Source: Pseudomonas fluorescens (GTDB taxonomy: Bacteria; Pseudomonadota; Gammaproteobacteria; Pseudomonadales; Pseudomonadaceae). From it: a DNA stretch of 64,000 nt. How positions within the stretch are numbered: position 1 is the first letter of the stretch; each line of letters opens with the position of its first letter. A program made the position numbers and the translations under genes. Shown here one piece after another: positions 1 to 8,087 of this stretch. The notes beneath the pieces are model-generated. The model had not been told where the DNA came from and did not search any database. It saw only the letters and a list, made by a program, of their open reading frames with translations. The stretch is from assembly GCF_902498185.1 (NCBI RefSeq), contig NZ_CABVIX010000006.1, forward strand, positions 247,311 through 311,310, in the 5' to 3' direction.

Positions 1-528
1 GTGGGCTCGTTCCGGCTCTTCATAGGGCAGTTCCTGCAGGTCGTTGGGCAAGATCACAGCGGTGACCCTGCGCTCACCCAACGCAGTGCGGGCAGCGCGG
101 TCCACCAGGTGACGTACTTGCGACGGCACCGAAGCCTGCTGCACGAATGCGCCGGCTACATCCTTGAACATCGACACCAGGTCGAGCTCTTGCTGATAGT
201 GGCCGCCCAACGCCGCGCGGGCTTGCTGTCCGACGATTGCTAGCACGGGCATATGGTCCATGCGAGCGTCATAAAGACCCGTGAGCAGGTGCGAGGCGCC
301 GGGACCGGAAGTGGCGATGCATACACCTAGCTCGCCTGTGAACTTGGCGTGGGCGCTGGCCATGAAAGCGGCCATTTCCTCGTGGCGGCACTGGATGAAC
401 TCGATCTTGCCCGACCTGCGCATGGCGCCGAATACCCCATTGATGCCATCGCCGGGGTATCCGAATATACGCGTCACGCCCCACTGGCTGAGCCGTTCGA
501 CCAGGAAGTCGCCTACTGTAGTCGCCAT
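1..528 (-). CDS. Thiamine-diphosphate-dependent enzyme (pyruvate oxidase / acetolactate synthase-like), N-terminal part
   Basis: The minus strand is open from an ATG at 528 to the window edge, giving 176 codons of a longer gene; it is partial because the window ends, with no sign of damage. The product begins MATTVGDFLVERL and shows the ThDP-enzyme N-terminal (PYR) domain: the GYPGDGINGV turn near residue 23, the cofactor-activating Glu in RHEEMAAF near 49, and GPGASHLLTGLYDA. Such enzymes decarboxylate pyruvate or related 2-oxoacids. The low-specificity PoxB/YdaP-like branch is the best guess because of the neighbouring stress-type genes; the substrate cannot be told from this half. A GGAGAGG ribosome binding site lies 6 nt upstream. 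The same-strand neighbours are a small membrane protein and an SDR. Confidence 0.85.
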   Translation of the reverse strand, partial: MATTVGDFLVERLSQWGVTRIFGYPGDGINGVFGAMRRSGKIEFIQCRHEEMAAFMASAHAKFTGELGVCIATSGPGASHLLTGLYDARMDHMPVLAIVGQQARAALGGHYQQELDLVSMFKDVAGAFVQQASVPSQVRHLVDRAARTALGERRVTAVILPNDLQELPYEEPERAH

Positions 529-649
529 CTTTTCCTCTCCTCGTTGCGCCAGAAGCGCGCAGCTAGTCAATGGAAGTTACGACTTACAGGTTGAAGCAGG
601 CGTTCAGACTCATTTCATGAAACCCGCGAGGAACGAGCGCGGAACAGTT

Positions 650-871
650 TCAGCCCTTGCTGTGATTGGGCGAGCTTGGCGGCCTGGCAATACCTCTTGG
701 GCCGGCAATGCCCCAGATGGCCAGCCCCACGAGGGGCAGCACGAAGATCAGCACAGTCCAGGCCAGCTTGGTGCCCGAGCTCTTGGTGCTTCGCCAGACG
801 CTGTTCAAGGCCCACAGGTCGAGCAGCAGGATGATGACGGCTCCGGCGAGCCAGAAGAATGATGTCTCCAT
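650..871 (-). CDS. Small membrane protein, PLDc_N (phospholipase D-nuclease N-terminal) family
   Basis: This 73-residue protein has two hydrophobic segments, about residues 5-24 and 38-60. The end of the first helix (LDLWALNSVWRS), the polar link, and the second helix followed by W-G-I-A-G-P-R-G match the short PLDc_N family, which usually occurs as an inner-membrane stress-associated peptide. An AGAGGT ribosome binding site is 8 nt before the ATG. The gene sits 34 nt downstream of the SDR stop and 121 nt upstream of the ThDP-enzyme start on the same strand, so the three may be one operon. Its biochemical role is unknown; no catalytic PLD motif is present. Confidence 0.75.
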   Translation of the reverse strand: METSFFWLAGAVIILLLDLWALNSVWRSTKSSGTKLAWTVLIFVLPLVGLAIWGIAGPRGIARPPSSPNHSKG

Positions 872-905
872 GGTGCATTACCTCTGTCGGTGATCAGCAA
901 AAGGT

Positions 906-1763
906 CTATAGGATCGGTTTGCCCCCGGTTACTCCATACCGGCTGCCCGAGATGTAGCTGCCTTCGTCCGACGCCAGCAGGACATAGATCGGCGACACTT
1001 CCACCGGTTGGCCGGGACGGGCAAGGGGCGTCTGGCTGCCGAAATTCGATGCCTCTTCCTCGGGCATGGTGGCAACGATGAGCGGGGTCCATATCGGGCC
1101 AGGTGCAACACTGTTGACCCGGATGCCCTTCGGCCCGAGCATCTGCGCAAGGCCCGCCGAGAAGTTGGCGATCGCGCCCTTGGTCGCGGCGTAGCCCAGC
1201 AGGCTGGGCGTGGGCGAGTCAGAGTTCACGGAGGTGGTGTTGATGATCGAGCTGCCTTTGGCCATGTAAGGCAGTGCCGCCTTGCAGATGCGGAAGATCG
1301 CGGTGATGTTGACGTCGAACGTGCGTACCCATTCCTCATCGGGGATATCCTCGATGCTTTCATGGCTCATCTGGAAAGCGGCATTGTTGACGAGTACGTC
1401 GATGCGCCCGAAGCGCTCGACCGTCCTGGTCACCAGTTCGTCGCAATGTGTCTTTTGCGCCAGGTCACCCGACAGCAGCAGGCACTGGCGCCCGGCCTGT
1501 TCGACCCAACGCGCGGTCTCGCGGGCATCCTCGTGCTCATCCAGGTAGGCGATGACGACATCGGCGCCTTCGCGGGCAAACGCGATAGCCACTGCGCGGC
1601 CGATACCGCTGTCGGCACCGGTGATCAGCGCCACCTTGTCCGTGAGGCGCCCGTGGCCCACGTAGCTCTGTTCGCCGCAATCCGGATACGGTTCCATCTT
1701 GCTCTGCTCGCCGGGCACTTTCTGGGCTTGCTTGGGGAAAGGGGGAATGGGGTAATCACGCAT
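906..1763 (-). CDS. SDR family NAD(P)-dependent oxidoreductase (YghA-like)
   Basis: The 285-residue protein has the N-terminal extension rich in Pro and Gln typical of the YghA / general-stress SDR subfamily. Visible motifs are the cofactor loop TGADSGIGRA near residue 49, NNAAF near 126, and the catalytic Ser with YAATK (Tyr/Lys) near residues 178-195. PGPIWTPL is the usual post-catalytic loop. It should reduce or oxidise a small carbonyl or alcohol with NAD(P)H in the cytoplasm; the substrate is unknown. AGGAG lies 7 nt before the ATG. It is the first gene of the minus-strand group and diverges from sodC, with 273 bp between their starts. Confidence 0.88.
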   Translation of the reverse strand: MRDYPIPPFPKQAQKVPGEQSKMEPYPDCGEQSYVGHGRLTDKVALITGADSGIGRAVAIAFAREGADVVIAYLDEHEDARETARWVEQAGRQCLLLSGDLAQKTHCDELVTRTVERFGRIDVLVNNAAFQMSHESIEDIPDEEWVRTFDVNITAIFRICKAALPYMAKGSSIINTTSVNSDSPTPSLLGYAATKGAIANFSAGLAQMLGPKGIRVNSVAPGPIWTPLIVATMPEEEASNFGSQTPLARPGQPVEVSPIYVLLASDEGSYISGSRYGVTGGKPIL

Positions 1764-2036
1764 ACCGTTACTCCTGTCGCAGATGTGATGACTGTTGCTT
1801 TCTTGGAAACCCGGAAATCTCTGCTGTTGGATTTGATGACGCCTCGGCGCGACGAATGGGCATGGGCATGGTTATCATTGGCGATTCCGGATGGTGCGAT
1901 CGAAACCCTTTCCATAGGAAACGGCGCCCAGGATGGAATCGAATGCGCCGCCACGTGGTCCCATCGTGAAGCGTGGTAATGACAGGCGTGTGCTGCCTGT
2001 TGCAGGACAACAGCCTCAATCAATGGAGAGACGAAG
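1764..2036. promoter_or_regulatory. Divergent intergenic region, SDR / sodC
   Basis: These 273 bp separate the divergent starts of the SDR and sodC, so promoters for both must lie here. GGAGAGACGA just before position 2037 is the sodC ribosome binding site. I could not single out a -35/-10 pair or a convincing operator for either side. The longer reading frames crossing this region run into the neighbouring genes in the wrong frame and look like shadows. Confidence 0.4.
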
Positions 2037-2549
2037 ATGAAAGCAGTCGTATTGACCGCCTTGCTGGCCACCGCCGGCCTGGCCCAGGCTCAGACCGTCG
2101 AGATCAATCTGGCGGGGCCTGATGGCGTCGGCAAACCGATCGGCAGCATCACCATCGAGCAGAACAAGTACGGCACCCTGCTGACCCCGGACTTGAAGGA
2201 CCTTGAGCCGGGCGTGCACGGCTTCCACCTGCACCAGAATCCTTCCTGCGACGCTGCCCAGGCTGACGGCAAGACAGTACCGGCGGGTGCAGCGGGCGGT
2301 CATTGGGATCCAGCCAAGACCACCGCGCACAAAGGGCCCTATGACGACAGCGGTCACAAGGGTGATCTGCCAGCGATCTACGTCGGTGCCGACGGCAAGG
2401 CTACCTATCCGGTGCTCGCTCCACGCCTGAAGGCCGAAGAGCTCAAGGGTCATGCCCTGATGGTGCATGTCGGTGGCGACAATCACAGCGACCACCCCGA
2501 AGCACTTGGTGGCGGCGGCGCACGTTTTGCCTGTGGCGTAGTGAAGTAA
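2037..2549 (+). CDS. sodC: Cu/Zn superoxide dismutase, periplasmic
   Basis: The 170-residue protein starts with an 18-20-residue Sec signal peptide (MKAVVLTALLATAGLAQA). The copper and zinc ligands are visible in order: HGFHLHQNPSC near residues 62-72, GGHWDP near 90, HKGPYDDSGH near 98, and NHSDHP near 148, with the closing GGGGARFACGVV; the two Cys of the structural disulfide are present. It converts periplasmic superoxide to oxygen and peroxide. Length and motif order are normal for bacterial SodC. It appears monocistronic: 185 bp separate it from the next gene. Confidence 0.97.
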   Translation: MKAVVLTALLATAGLAQAQTVEINLAGPDGVGKPIGSITIEQNKYGTLLTPDLKDLEPGVHGFHLHQNPSCDAAQADGKTVPAGAAGGHWDPAKTTAHKGPYDDSGHKGDLPAIYVGADGKATYPVLAPRLKAEELKGHALMVHVGGDNHSDHPEALGGGGARFACGVVK

Positions 2550-2734
2550 CCGCCAGCGCGGGCGCGGCGCGCATGAGGACACACGTGCACGCTGCGCAGC
2601 CAGTGAGGCCAGCAAAAATATCTTTCAGCCTTAGGTAAATCCTTTGTCGGGCAGACGCCCGGCGCAGCGCCGCTAGGGTAATGTGACGGTTATCCCTATC
2701 AGTCCCGCGCGCGGCATGTTCCGGCGCCAGAGAG

Positions 2735-3646
2735 GTGCCTGTGGCTGCCTATACCCTGCGACAACTCAAGTATTTCGTCACCACCGTCGAGGCTGGCAGC
2801 GTAGCCGAGGCCTCTCGCCAGCTGTACATCGCCCAGCCGTCCATCTCGACCGCCATCAAGAGTCTCGAAGAGAGCTTCGGCGTGCAGCTTTTCATTCGCC
2901 ATCACGCCCAGGGCGTGTCGCTGACGCCCAGTGGCAAGCGCTTCTATGCCAAGACCCGGGCGCTGTTGCAGATGACCCACGAGTTCGAGCAGAACGCCCT
3001 GGCTGACAACGACACCGTGGCCGGGCAGATCGACATCGGCTGCTTCGAGACCGTGGCCCCCTTGTACCTGCCGCGGCTGATCGCCGGGTTTCGCGAGCGT
3101 TACCCAGGCGTTGATATCCGCTTGCGTGACGGTGAGCAACAAGACCTGTTCCAGGGCCTGACCGCTGGCACTTTCGATGTGGTGTTCCTCTATGACCATG
3201 ACCTTGATGGCACCATCGAAGCCGAGCCATTGATGCCCCCGCAAAAACCCTACGTGTTGTTGCCCGAGAAACACCGGTTTGCCAGCCAGGCCCAGGTGTC
3301 GCTGCGAGACCTCTGCCCGGAGCCGATGATCCTGCTCGACGTGGCGCCCAGCCGTACGTTCTTCGTCAGCCTGTTCAACGACATGGGGCTGACGCCGAAC
3401 ATCGTGTTCAGTTCGCCCTCGATCGAGATGGTGCGCGGGATGGTGGGGCAGGGGTTCGGATTTTCACTGCTGGTGACCCGGCCGCATTCGGAGTGTACCT
3501 ACGATGGGCAGAAGGTGGTGACGGTGGAGATCGCCGAACCGGTGGCGACCTCGGGGCTTGCTGCCGCGCGATTGAAGCGGGTCCAGCTGACCAAGCCCGC
3601 TCAGCTGTTCGTGGACTTCTGCCGCGAAGAGCTGGCGCGAATCTGA
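2735..3646 (+). CDS. LysR-family transcriptional regulator
   Basis: The 303-residue protein has an N-terminal winged helix-turn-helix (LRQLKYFVTTVEAGSVAEAS, with QPSISTAIKSLEE as recognition helix) and a periplasmic-binding-like effector domain from about residue 90. The GTG at 2735 follows AGAGAGG closely and keeps the usual LysR N-terminus. It faces the ridA / flavin monooxygenase pair and ends 42 nt from ridA. The effector and target are not shown by the sequence; the divergent 5419-5727 region, with AT-rich dyads, is the most likely target. Confidence 0.9.
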   Translation: MPVAAYTLRQLKYFVTTVEAGSVAEASRQLYIAQPSISTAIKSLEESFGVQLFIRHHAQGVSLTPSGKRFYAKTRALLQMTHEFEQNALADNDTVAGQIDIGCFETVAPLYLPRLIAGFRERYPGVDIRLRDGEQQDLFQGLTAGTFDVVFLYDHDLDGTIEAEPLMPPQKPYVLLPEKHRFASQAQVSLRDLCPEPMILLDVAPSRTFFVSLFNDMGLTPNIVFSSPSIEMVRGMVGQGFGFSLLVTRPHSECTYDGQKVVTVEIAEPVATSGLAAARLKRVQLTKPAQLFVDFCREELARI

Positions 3647-3655
3647 GAGCAGCAC

Positions 3656-3680
3656 GGCCCGCCCTTTTGCAGGGCGGGCC
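3656..3680. terminator. Hairpin between convergent lysR and ridA
   Basis: A perfect 9-bp GC stem (GGCCCGCCC / GGGCGGGCC) with a 7-nt loop lies between the two convergent stop codons. No U-tract follows on either strand, so it is a terminator-like or mRNA-end-protecting hairpin and not a classical intrinsic terminator. Confidence 0.5.
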
Positions 3681-3688
3681 GGGGGGGG

Positions 3689-4105
3689 TTACAGCTCGTC
3701 CGGCACCACTGCGATGATGTCGATCTCCATCAGCCACTCTGGCTGGGCCAACCCGGCCACTACCAACCCCGTGGATATCGGGAACACGCCCTTGAGCCAC
3801 TTTCCGACCTCCTGGTACACCGCCTCGCGGAAGCGCGGGTCGGTGATGTAGGTGGTGGTCTTGACGATGTGCGACATGTCCGAGCCTGCCTCCTCGAGCA
3901 GCTGCTTGACGTTTTTCATCGCCTGCTCGGCTTGCGCGCGCGGGTCTCCGAGGCCGACCAGGCGGCCTTCGAAGTCGGTGCCGACCTGGCCGCGCACATA
4001 CACGGTGTTACCCGCCCGCACGGCCTGGCACAGGTCATTGTCCAGGATCTGGTTGGGATAGGTGGCCTTGGTGTTGAACATGCGGATGCGGGTATGGGTT
4101 GGCAT
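3689..4105 (-). CDS. RidA family protein (YjgF/YER057c/UK114)
   Basis: This 138-residue protein has the RidA fold signatures: VRGQVGTDFEGRLVGLGDP, the helix ending QLLEEAGSDMSHIVKTTTYI, and the C-terminal PEWLMEIDIIAVV. Canonical RidA proteins hydrolyse reactive enamines or imines; the active-site Arg of true RidA is near residue 105, whereas this sequence has the ITDPRFREAVY region typical of the Rid1-7 side families, so deaminase activity is uncertain. The ATG at 4105 overlaps the upstream monooxygenase TGA by one base (TGATG), so the two are co-translated. It may clear an imine made by the monooxygenase (inference). Confidence 0.88.
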   Translation of the reverse strand: MPTHTRIRMFNTKATYPNQILDNDLCQAVRAGNTVYVRGQVGTDFEGRLVGLGDPRAQAEQAMKNVKQLLEEAGSDMSHIVKTTTYITDPRFREAVYQEVGKWLKGVFPISTGLVVAGLAQPEWLMEIDIIAVVPDEL

Positions 4106-5418
4106 CAGTTGACTCCCTGGAGGCTGGTTTTCTTGAACGCAGGCTCGGCATCGGCCTGGCGCTGGGTGCTGTCTCGATAGGCAAGGTAGGTGCGTTGCGT
4201 GGCGATATGTCCGGCAACATGCTTGGCGTCGTGCCACACGCCCCAGATGAATGAGGAGCCCCGGCGCGACAGCCATGGCAGGCCGACGAAGTACACGCCC
4301 GGTTCGCTGGACACGCCGCGCTGGTGCCTGGGCTTGCCGTTGGGGTCGAAGGCATCGACCTGCAACCAGCTGAAATCGGTGGCATAGCCAGTGGCCCAGA
4401 TGACCGAGGTGACGCCTGCCTTGGCAAGGTCCAGTTCAGCGATCGGGTTGCTGACGCACTCAGGTTCAGGATGACGGCGGCGCGCTTCGGGCTCTTCGGG
4501 CAGGTCCAGGCCATTGCGCTCGATGTACGCATCGGCGGCATCCAGCAAGGCCAGATAATTTTCGTCACCGCGGTTCAGGTTGGCCGCCAGGTCGTCCTGG
4601 AAGCTGACCACGCCCTCGTTGAACGCCTTGGTCAAGCCGACCAGGTTCATGCCCTGATTCGCCAGCGCGCGGAAGTCCACGGTATGACCGCCACGCGCGC
4701 CGCTCACGGCGATGGTCACGTGCTCGCGGCCGGGCTTGGCGATCTCGGCGTCCCACTCGCCCAATACGCCCAGCCACCAGCAGAAGTCACGGTTGCGATA
4801 GGCGCGTGGTGGGCGGTCGTGCGCACCCACCGACAGGTATACCTTGCGCCCGGCGCGCATCAGCTCTTCGGCGATCTGCACGCCGGACGAGCCCGCGCCC
4901 ACCACCAGCACCGCGCCCTCGGGCAGCTGCCCGGGGTTGTAGTAGGCGGCCGAGTGGATCTGGTGCAGAGCCGGATCCTTGGGTGCGATCGGCGGGATCA
5001 CCGGCCGCTGGAACGGGCCGGTGGCGGCGACCACGCGGTTGGCCTGGATCACGCCCTGGGAGGTCTCGATGGTGAAGCCGGGACGGTCGGCGTTGCGGAC
5101 CACCTTCCTGACCTCGACACCCGTGCGGATCGGCAGGTTGAATTTATGCGCATAGGCTTCGAAGTAGTCCGCCACCTGGTCCTTGCCCGCGAAAGCATCC
5201 GGGTCAAGGTCGAATTCCAGGCCTGGGAAGCGGTCGTGCCACACCGGGCCGTTGGCGACCAGCGAATCCCAGCGGCCGGTGCGCCAGGCCTCGGCGATGC
5301 GGTTGCGCTCCAGCACCAGATGCGGCACGCCGAGTTTGCTCAGGTGTTCGCTCATGGCGACGCCAGCCTGGCCTGCGCCAATTACCAGCGTATCAATAAC
5401 GGTCTTGTCGATTGTCAT
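4105..5418 (-). CDS. Flavin-containing monooxygenase (FAD/NAD(P)H-dependent)
   Basis: The 437-residue protein has an FAD-binding GAGQAG loop near residue 17, a second nucleotide-binding VVGAGSSGVQIAEEL near 172, and ATG motifs (VAATGPF, VIWATGYATDF) that link the two domains in class B flavoprotein monooxygenases. The trimetazine/YUC-like branch is likely; these oxygenate an N, S or ketone group of a small substrate. I place the start at 5418 and not the earlier in-frame ATG at 5499, because it gives the normal N-terminus just before the Rossmann strand and follows AAGGG. It is co-translated with ridA and is divergent from the DUF1028/argE-like pair. Confidence 0.88.
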   Translation of the reverse strand: MTIDKTVIDTLVIGAGQAGVAMSEHLSKLGVPHLVLERNRIAEAWRTGRWDSLVANGPVWHDRFPGLEFDLDPDAFAGKDQVADYFEAYAHKFNLPIRTGVEVRKVVRNADRPGFTIETSQGVIQANRVVAATGPFQRPVIPPIAPKDPALHQIHSAAYYNPGQLPEGAVLVVGAGSSGVQIAEELMRAGRKVYLSVGAHDRPPRAYRNRDFCWWLGVLGEWDAEIAKPGREHVTIAVSGARGGHTVDFRALANQGMNLVGLTKAFNEGVVSFQDDLAANLNRGDENYLALLDAADAYIERNGLDLPEEPEARRRHPEPECVSNPIAELDLAKAGVTSVIWATGYATDFSWLQVDAFDPNGKPRHQRGVSSEPGVYFVGLPWLSRRGSSFIWGVWHDAKHVAGHIATQRTYLAYRDSTQRQADAEPAFKKTSLQGVN

Positions 5419-5727
5419 GTCTGAGCCCTTGTTGAAGGCGGTTCTTGTGAGGTCGGTAGGGGTACCGCCTGTGCCTGGAGCCAGACTAGGGAAGGGCACT
5501 TGAACGTTAAAATATTATTTAGCTAACACTTGCCGATAATTATCTGAAGGCCGCGTATTCATTGGCCTTGGTCGACTTCATGCGTCTTTTTTTCTGATGT
5601 TCTGGCGCCGTCGGTGGCACGTTAGTTTTTTCCTTTCCAGGAACCATAAAAAAGGTCGTTTCGCTGTTGCCGGGTGCTCCCCAGAATGCTGGTTACATAT
5701 GACTCAAGCCGAACAAGGAGCAACAAC
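5419..5727. promoter_or_regulatory. Divergent control region with AT-rich dyads
   Basis: This 309-bp gene-free stretch separates the monooxygenase and DUF1028 starts. Between 5506 and 5544 it is sharply AT-rich and holds TTAGCTAA (5519-5526), an outer GTTA...TAAC pair (5506-5509 / 5524-5527) and a perfect 10-bp palindrome GATAATTATC (5535-5544). This composition and symmetry are usual for LysR targets; the neighbouring LysR gene at 2735-3646 is the obvious candidate. AAGGAG at 5716-5721 is the ribosome binding site for the DUF1028 gene. Confidence 0.45.
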
Positions 5728-6402
5728 ATGACCTTCTCCATCATCGGTCGCTGCCAGGAGACCGGCCAGCTTGGCATCGCCATCAGCTCATCGAGCATTG
5801 CCGTCGGCGCCCGTTGCCCGTGGGTACGCGCCGGCGTGGGCGCCGTGGCAAGCCAGAACATCACCTTGCCAGCGCTTGGGCCGCAAGTGCTCGACGCCCT
5901 CGAGCAAGGGCAACTGCCCACGGCGGCGCTGGACCGTGTATTGAGCGCCAACGGCTGGAGCGAGTACCGGCAGGTGACGGTCATCGACAGCCAGGGGCAG
6001 GTTGCGCTGTTCACGGGCAAGCAGGCCCTTGGCGTGCACAGCGCAGTGGCCGGGGATCAATGCGTGGCTGCAGGCAACATGCTGGCGGGCCCGCAGGTCA
6101 TCCAGGCCATGGTCAGTGCCTTCGAGCAGCACCACGGCCATCTCGCAGACCGCCTGCTGGCGGCCATGCATGCCGCGACGCAGGCGGGTGGCGAAGCGGG
6201 GCCGGTGCATTCGGCAGCGCTCAAGATCGCCGGTGAGCTCACCTGGCCCCTGGTGGACCTGCGCGTGGACTGGGCCGAGCAAGACCCGATCGGCCAGCTG
6301 GACGCGCTCTGGCAGGCCTACCGCCCGCAGATGCAGGACTACGTGACCCGCGCGCTCGACCCGACCACTGCCCCAAGCTACGGAGTGCCCGGCGATGAAT
6401 GA
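5728..6402 (+). CDS. DUF1028 domain-containing protein (Ntn-hydrolase-like)
   Basis: The 224-residue protein matches the DUF1028 family from its first residues: MTFSIIGRCQETGQLGIAISSSS, then GARCPWVRAGVGAVASQN and the DHDxxxx-like QVTVIDSQGQVALFTG block, GDQCVAAGNML, and the C-terminal LRVDW. The family has the shape of an N-terminal-nucleophile hydrolase, but its reaction is unproven. The start at 5728 is preferred over 5674 because it gives the family N-terminus and follows AAGGAG. It overlaps the next gene by 8 bp, so it is co-translated with the M20 deacylase. Confidence 0.85.
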   Translation: MTFSIIGRCQETGQLGIAISSSSIAVGARCPWVRAGVGAVASQNITLPALGPQVLDALEQGQLPTAALDRVLSANGWSEYRQVTVIDSQGQVALFTGKQALGVHSAVAGDQCVAAGNMLAGPQVIQAMVSAFEQHHGHLADRLLAAMHAATQAGGEAGPVHSAALKIAGELTWPLVDLRVDWAEQDPIGQLDALWQAYRPQMQDYVTRALDPTTAPSYGVPGDE

Positions 6403-7561
6403 ACCGACCAGCCGCGCGCTGCTCGAGCGGCTCATCGGCTTTGCCACGGTCAGCCGCGATTCCAACCTGGAGTTGATTACATTCATCCGTGACTACCTGG
6501 CCGGCTTTGGCGTGGAAAGCGAGCTGTTCCACAATGACGATGGCACCAAGGCCAACCTGTTCGCGACCATCGGCCCGACCGATCGCGGTGGCGTGGTGTT
6601 GTCCGGACACACCGATGTGGTGCCGGTGGACGGCCAGGCCTGGACCGTCGAGCCGTTTCGCCTCACCGAGCGGGAGGGGCGACTGTATGGCCGCGGCGCT
6701 GCCGACATGAAAGGCTTCATCGCCTCGGTGCTTGCCGCAGTGCCGGCCTTTCTCGCCGAGCCCTTGAGGCTCCCGGTGCATCTGGCGTTTTCCTACGACG
6801 AAGAAGTCGGCTGCCTTGGCGTTCGCTCGATGCTCGCCGACCTGCAGAAGCGTCCGCACAAGCCCCGGCTGTGCCTGATCGGCGAACCCACCGAGCTCAA
6901 GCCCGTGCTGGGTCACAAGGGCAAGCTGGCCATGCGCTGCCAGGTCCAGGGTGCCGCCTGCCATTCGGCCTATGCCCCCCAAGGCGTCAACGCCATCGAA
7001 TACGCCGCGCGACTGATTGGCAAGCTAGGCGAGATCGGACAAGGACTGGCCCGGCCGGAGCATCATGACGCGCGCTTCGACCCACCGTTTTCCACGGTGC
7101 AGACCGGCATGATCAAGGGTGGCCGGGCGTTGAACATCGTTCCCGCCGAGTGCGAATTCGACTTCGAAGTGCGGGCCCTGCCAGGATTCGAAGCGCAGGC
7201 AGTGGCGGATGAGCTGCAGACCTACGCCCAGGCTGAGCTCGTGCCGCGGATGAATGCGGTGCAGGCGGACACCGGCATTCGTTTTACACCCTTGAGTGCC
7301 TATCCCGGATTGGCGACCGCCGCTGACAGCGAAGCCGCCCAGGTATTGGCCTTGCTCAGCGGTTCATCGGCGTTCGGGACGGTGGCGTTCGGCACCGAAG
7401 GTGGACTGTTCGAGCAAGCCGGCATCCCGACGGTGGTGTGTGGGCCTGGAAGCATGGACCAAGGGCACAAGCCGGATGAGTTCGTGACCGTGGAGCAGTT
7501 GGCGGGATGCGATGCGATGTTGCAGCGCTTGGCCCGCTACCTGCGCCAGGCAGGGCCTTGA
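6395..7561 (+). CDS. argE: Acetylornithine deacetylase-like M20 metallopeptidase
   Basis: The 388-residue protein has the M20 dizinc site: the HTD motif of SGHTDVVPVDG near residue 70, GRGAADMKG near 103, SYDEEVGCLG (general base Glu and ligand Glu) near 135, GEPTELKP near 163, and the C-terminal TEGGLFEQAG. It aligns along its length with ArgE, which releases acetate from N-acetylornithine. Position in an operon with a DUF1028 protein, far from arginine genes, suggests a paralogue working on another N-acyl amino acid; the symbol reflects the family and not a proven role in arginine synthesis. Confidence 0.85.
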   Translation: MNEPTSRALLERLIGFATVSRDSNLELITFIRDYLAGFGVESELFHNDDGTKANLFATIGPTDRGGVVLSGHTDVVPVDGQAWTVEPFRLTEREGRLYGRGAADMKGFIASVLAAVPAFLAEPLRLPVHLAFSYDEEVGCLGVRSMLADLQKRPHKPRLCLIGEPTELKPVLGHKGKLAMRCQVQGAACHSAYAPQGVNAIEYAARLIGKLGEIGQGLARPEHHDARFDPPFSTVQTGMIKGGRALNIVPAECEFDFEVRALPGFEAQAVADELQTYAQAELVPRMNAVQADTGIRFTPLSAYPGLATAADSEAAQVLALLSGSSAFGTVAFGTEGGLFEQAGIPTVVCGPGSMDQGHKPDEFVTVEQLAGCDAMLQRLARYLRQAGP

Positions 7562-7636
7562 GCCTGAGCATGCACAGGGTGGTGCTGCTTGCCGGCCAGG
7601 GTTGACGGCGATGACTTAGGCCCAGAAGCGCGATCT

Positions 7637-7671
7637 TAAATCTCAAAAAAAGTGGTTTATCTCGAGATTTA
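7637..7671. promoter_or_regulatory. Inverted repeat upstream of the hipBA-like operon
   Basis: TAAATCTC at 7637-7644 is repeated inverted as GAGATTTA at 7664-7671 with a 19-nt spacer, 35 bp before the predicted -35 box. It may be an operator or the end signal for the upstream argE-like gene. The surrounding 100 bp are AT-rich compared with the flanks. Confidence 0.35.
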
Positions 7672-7705
7672 CGACTTAATATCCAGTTTTAGGGAATTAA
7701 CGAAA

Positions 7706-7752
7706 TTGAGCGCAGTACTGCCCTCCGTTATACTTTACGTGCTCATGACGTA
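7706..7752 (+). promoter_or_regulatory. Sigma70 promoter and overlapping operator of the hipBA-like operon
   Basis: TTGAGC (7706-7711) and TATACT (7729-7734) are separated by 17 bp, a strong sigma70 arrangement. Immediately downstream, over the expected start point, lies the perfect inverted repeat TACGT-N7-ACGTA (7736-7752). Autoregulation by the HipB-like protein binding across its own start point is the natural reading; that is inference from the family. The HTH gene begins 18 bp further on behind CGGAGGCG. Confidence 0.6.
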
Positions 7753-7769
7753 GAACACGGAGGCGCATC

Positions 7770-8087
7770 ATGTTGGATCTGAGCTTCAGTACCTCGGCCG
7801 AGATTGTCAAAAGGCTTTGTGAGCGCCTGCGCACCGAGCGAATGGCTCTGCAGATGACCCAGTCTGATGTAGCTGCCCGCGCTGGTATCGGAATCAATAC
7901 CGTGTCCAAGCTGGAAGCCGGTCACAGTATTGGTTTCGAGAGTGTCGTACGCGTGGCCATGGTGCTAGGACGCAGTAAGGAGCTTGAGGGGCTATTCCTG
8001 CCAAGACTGGACAGCCTGGATGATATTCGTCGGTACGAAACAAGCGCCAGACGTCAGCGTGCCAAAAGGAAACCCGGCAATGCCTGA
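7770..8087 (+). CDS. HipB-like XRE antitoxin / repressor
   Basis: The 105-residue protein has a Cro/C1-type helix-turn-helix at about residues 19-74 (RMALQMTQSDVAARAGIGINTVSKLE), with a basic C-terminal tail (SARRQRAKRKPG). It precedes a HipA-family kinase and shares the 8-nt overlap ATGCCTGA with it, so the two are co-translated. It should bind and restrain the kinase and repress the operon. CGGAGG lies before the ATG. Length is slightly above the E. coli HipB of 88 residues. Confidence 0.87.
   Translation: MLDLSFSTSAEIVKRLCERLRTERMALQMTQSDVAARAGIGINTVSKLEAGHSIGFESVVRVAMVLGRSKELEGLFLPRLDSLDDIRRYETSARRQRAKRKPGNA

Noticed and set aside
1008..1979. Plus-strand frame opposite the SDR gene
   Set aside because: The SDR on the minus strand has all catalytic motifs; this frame has none.
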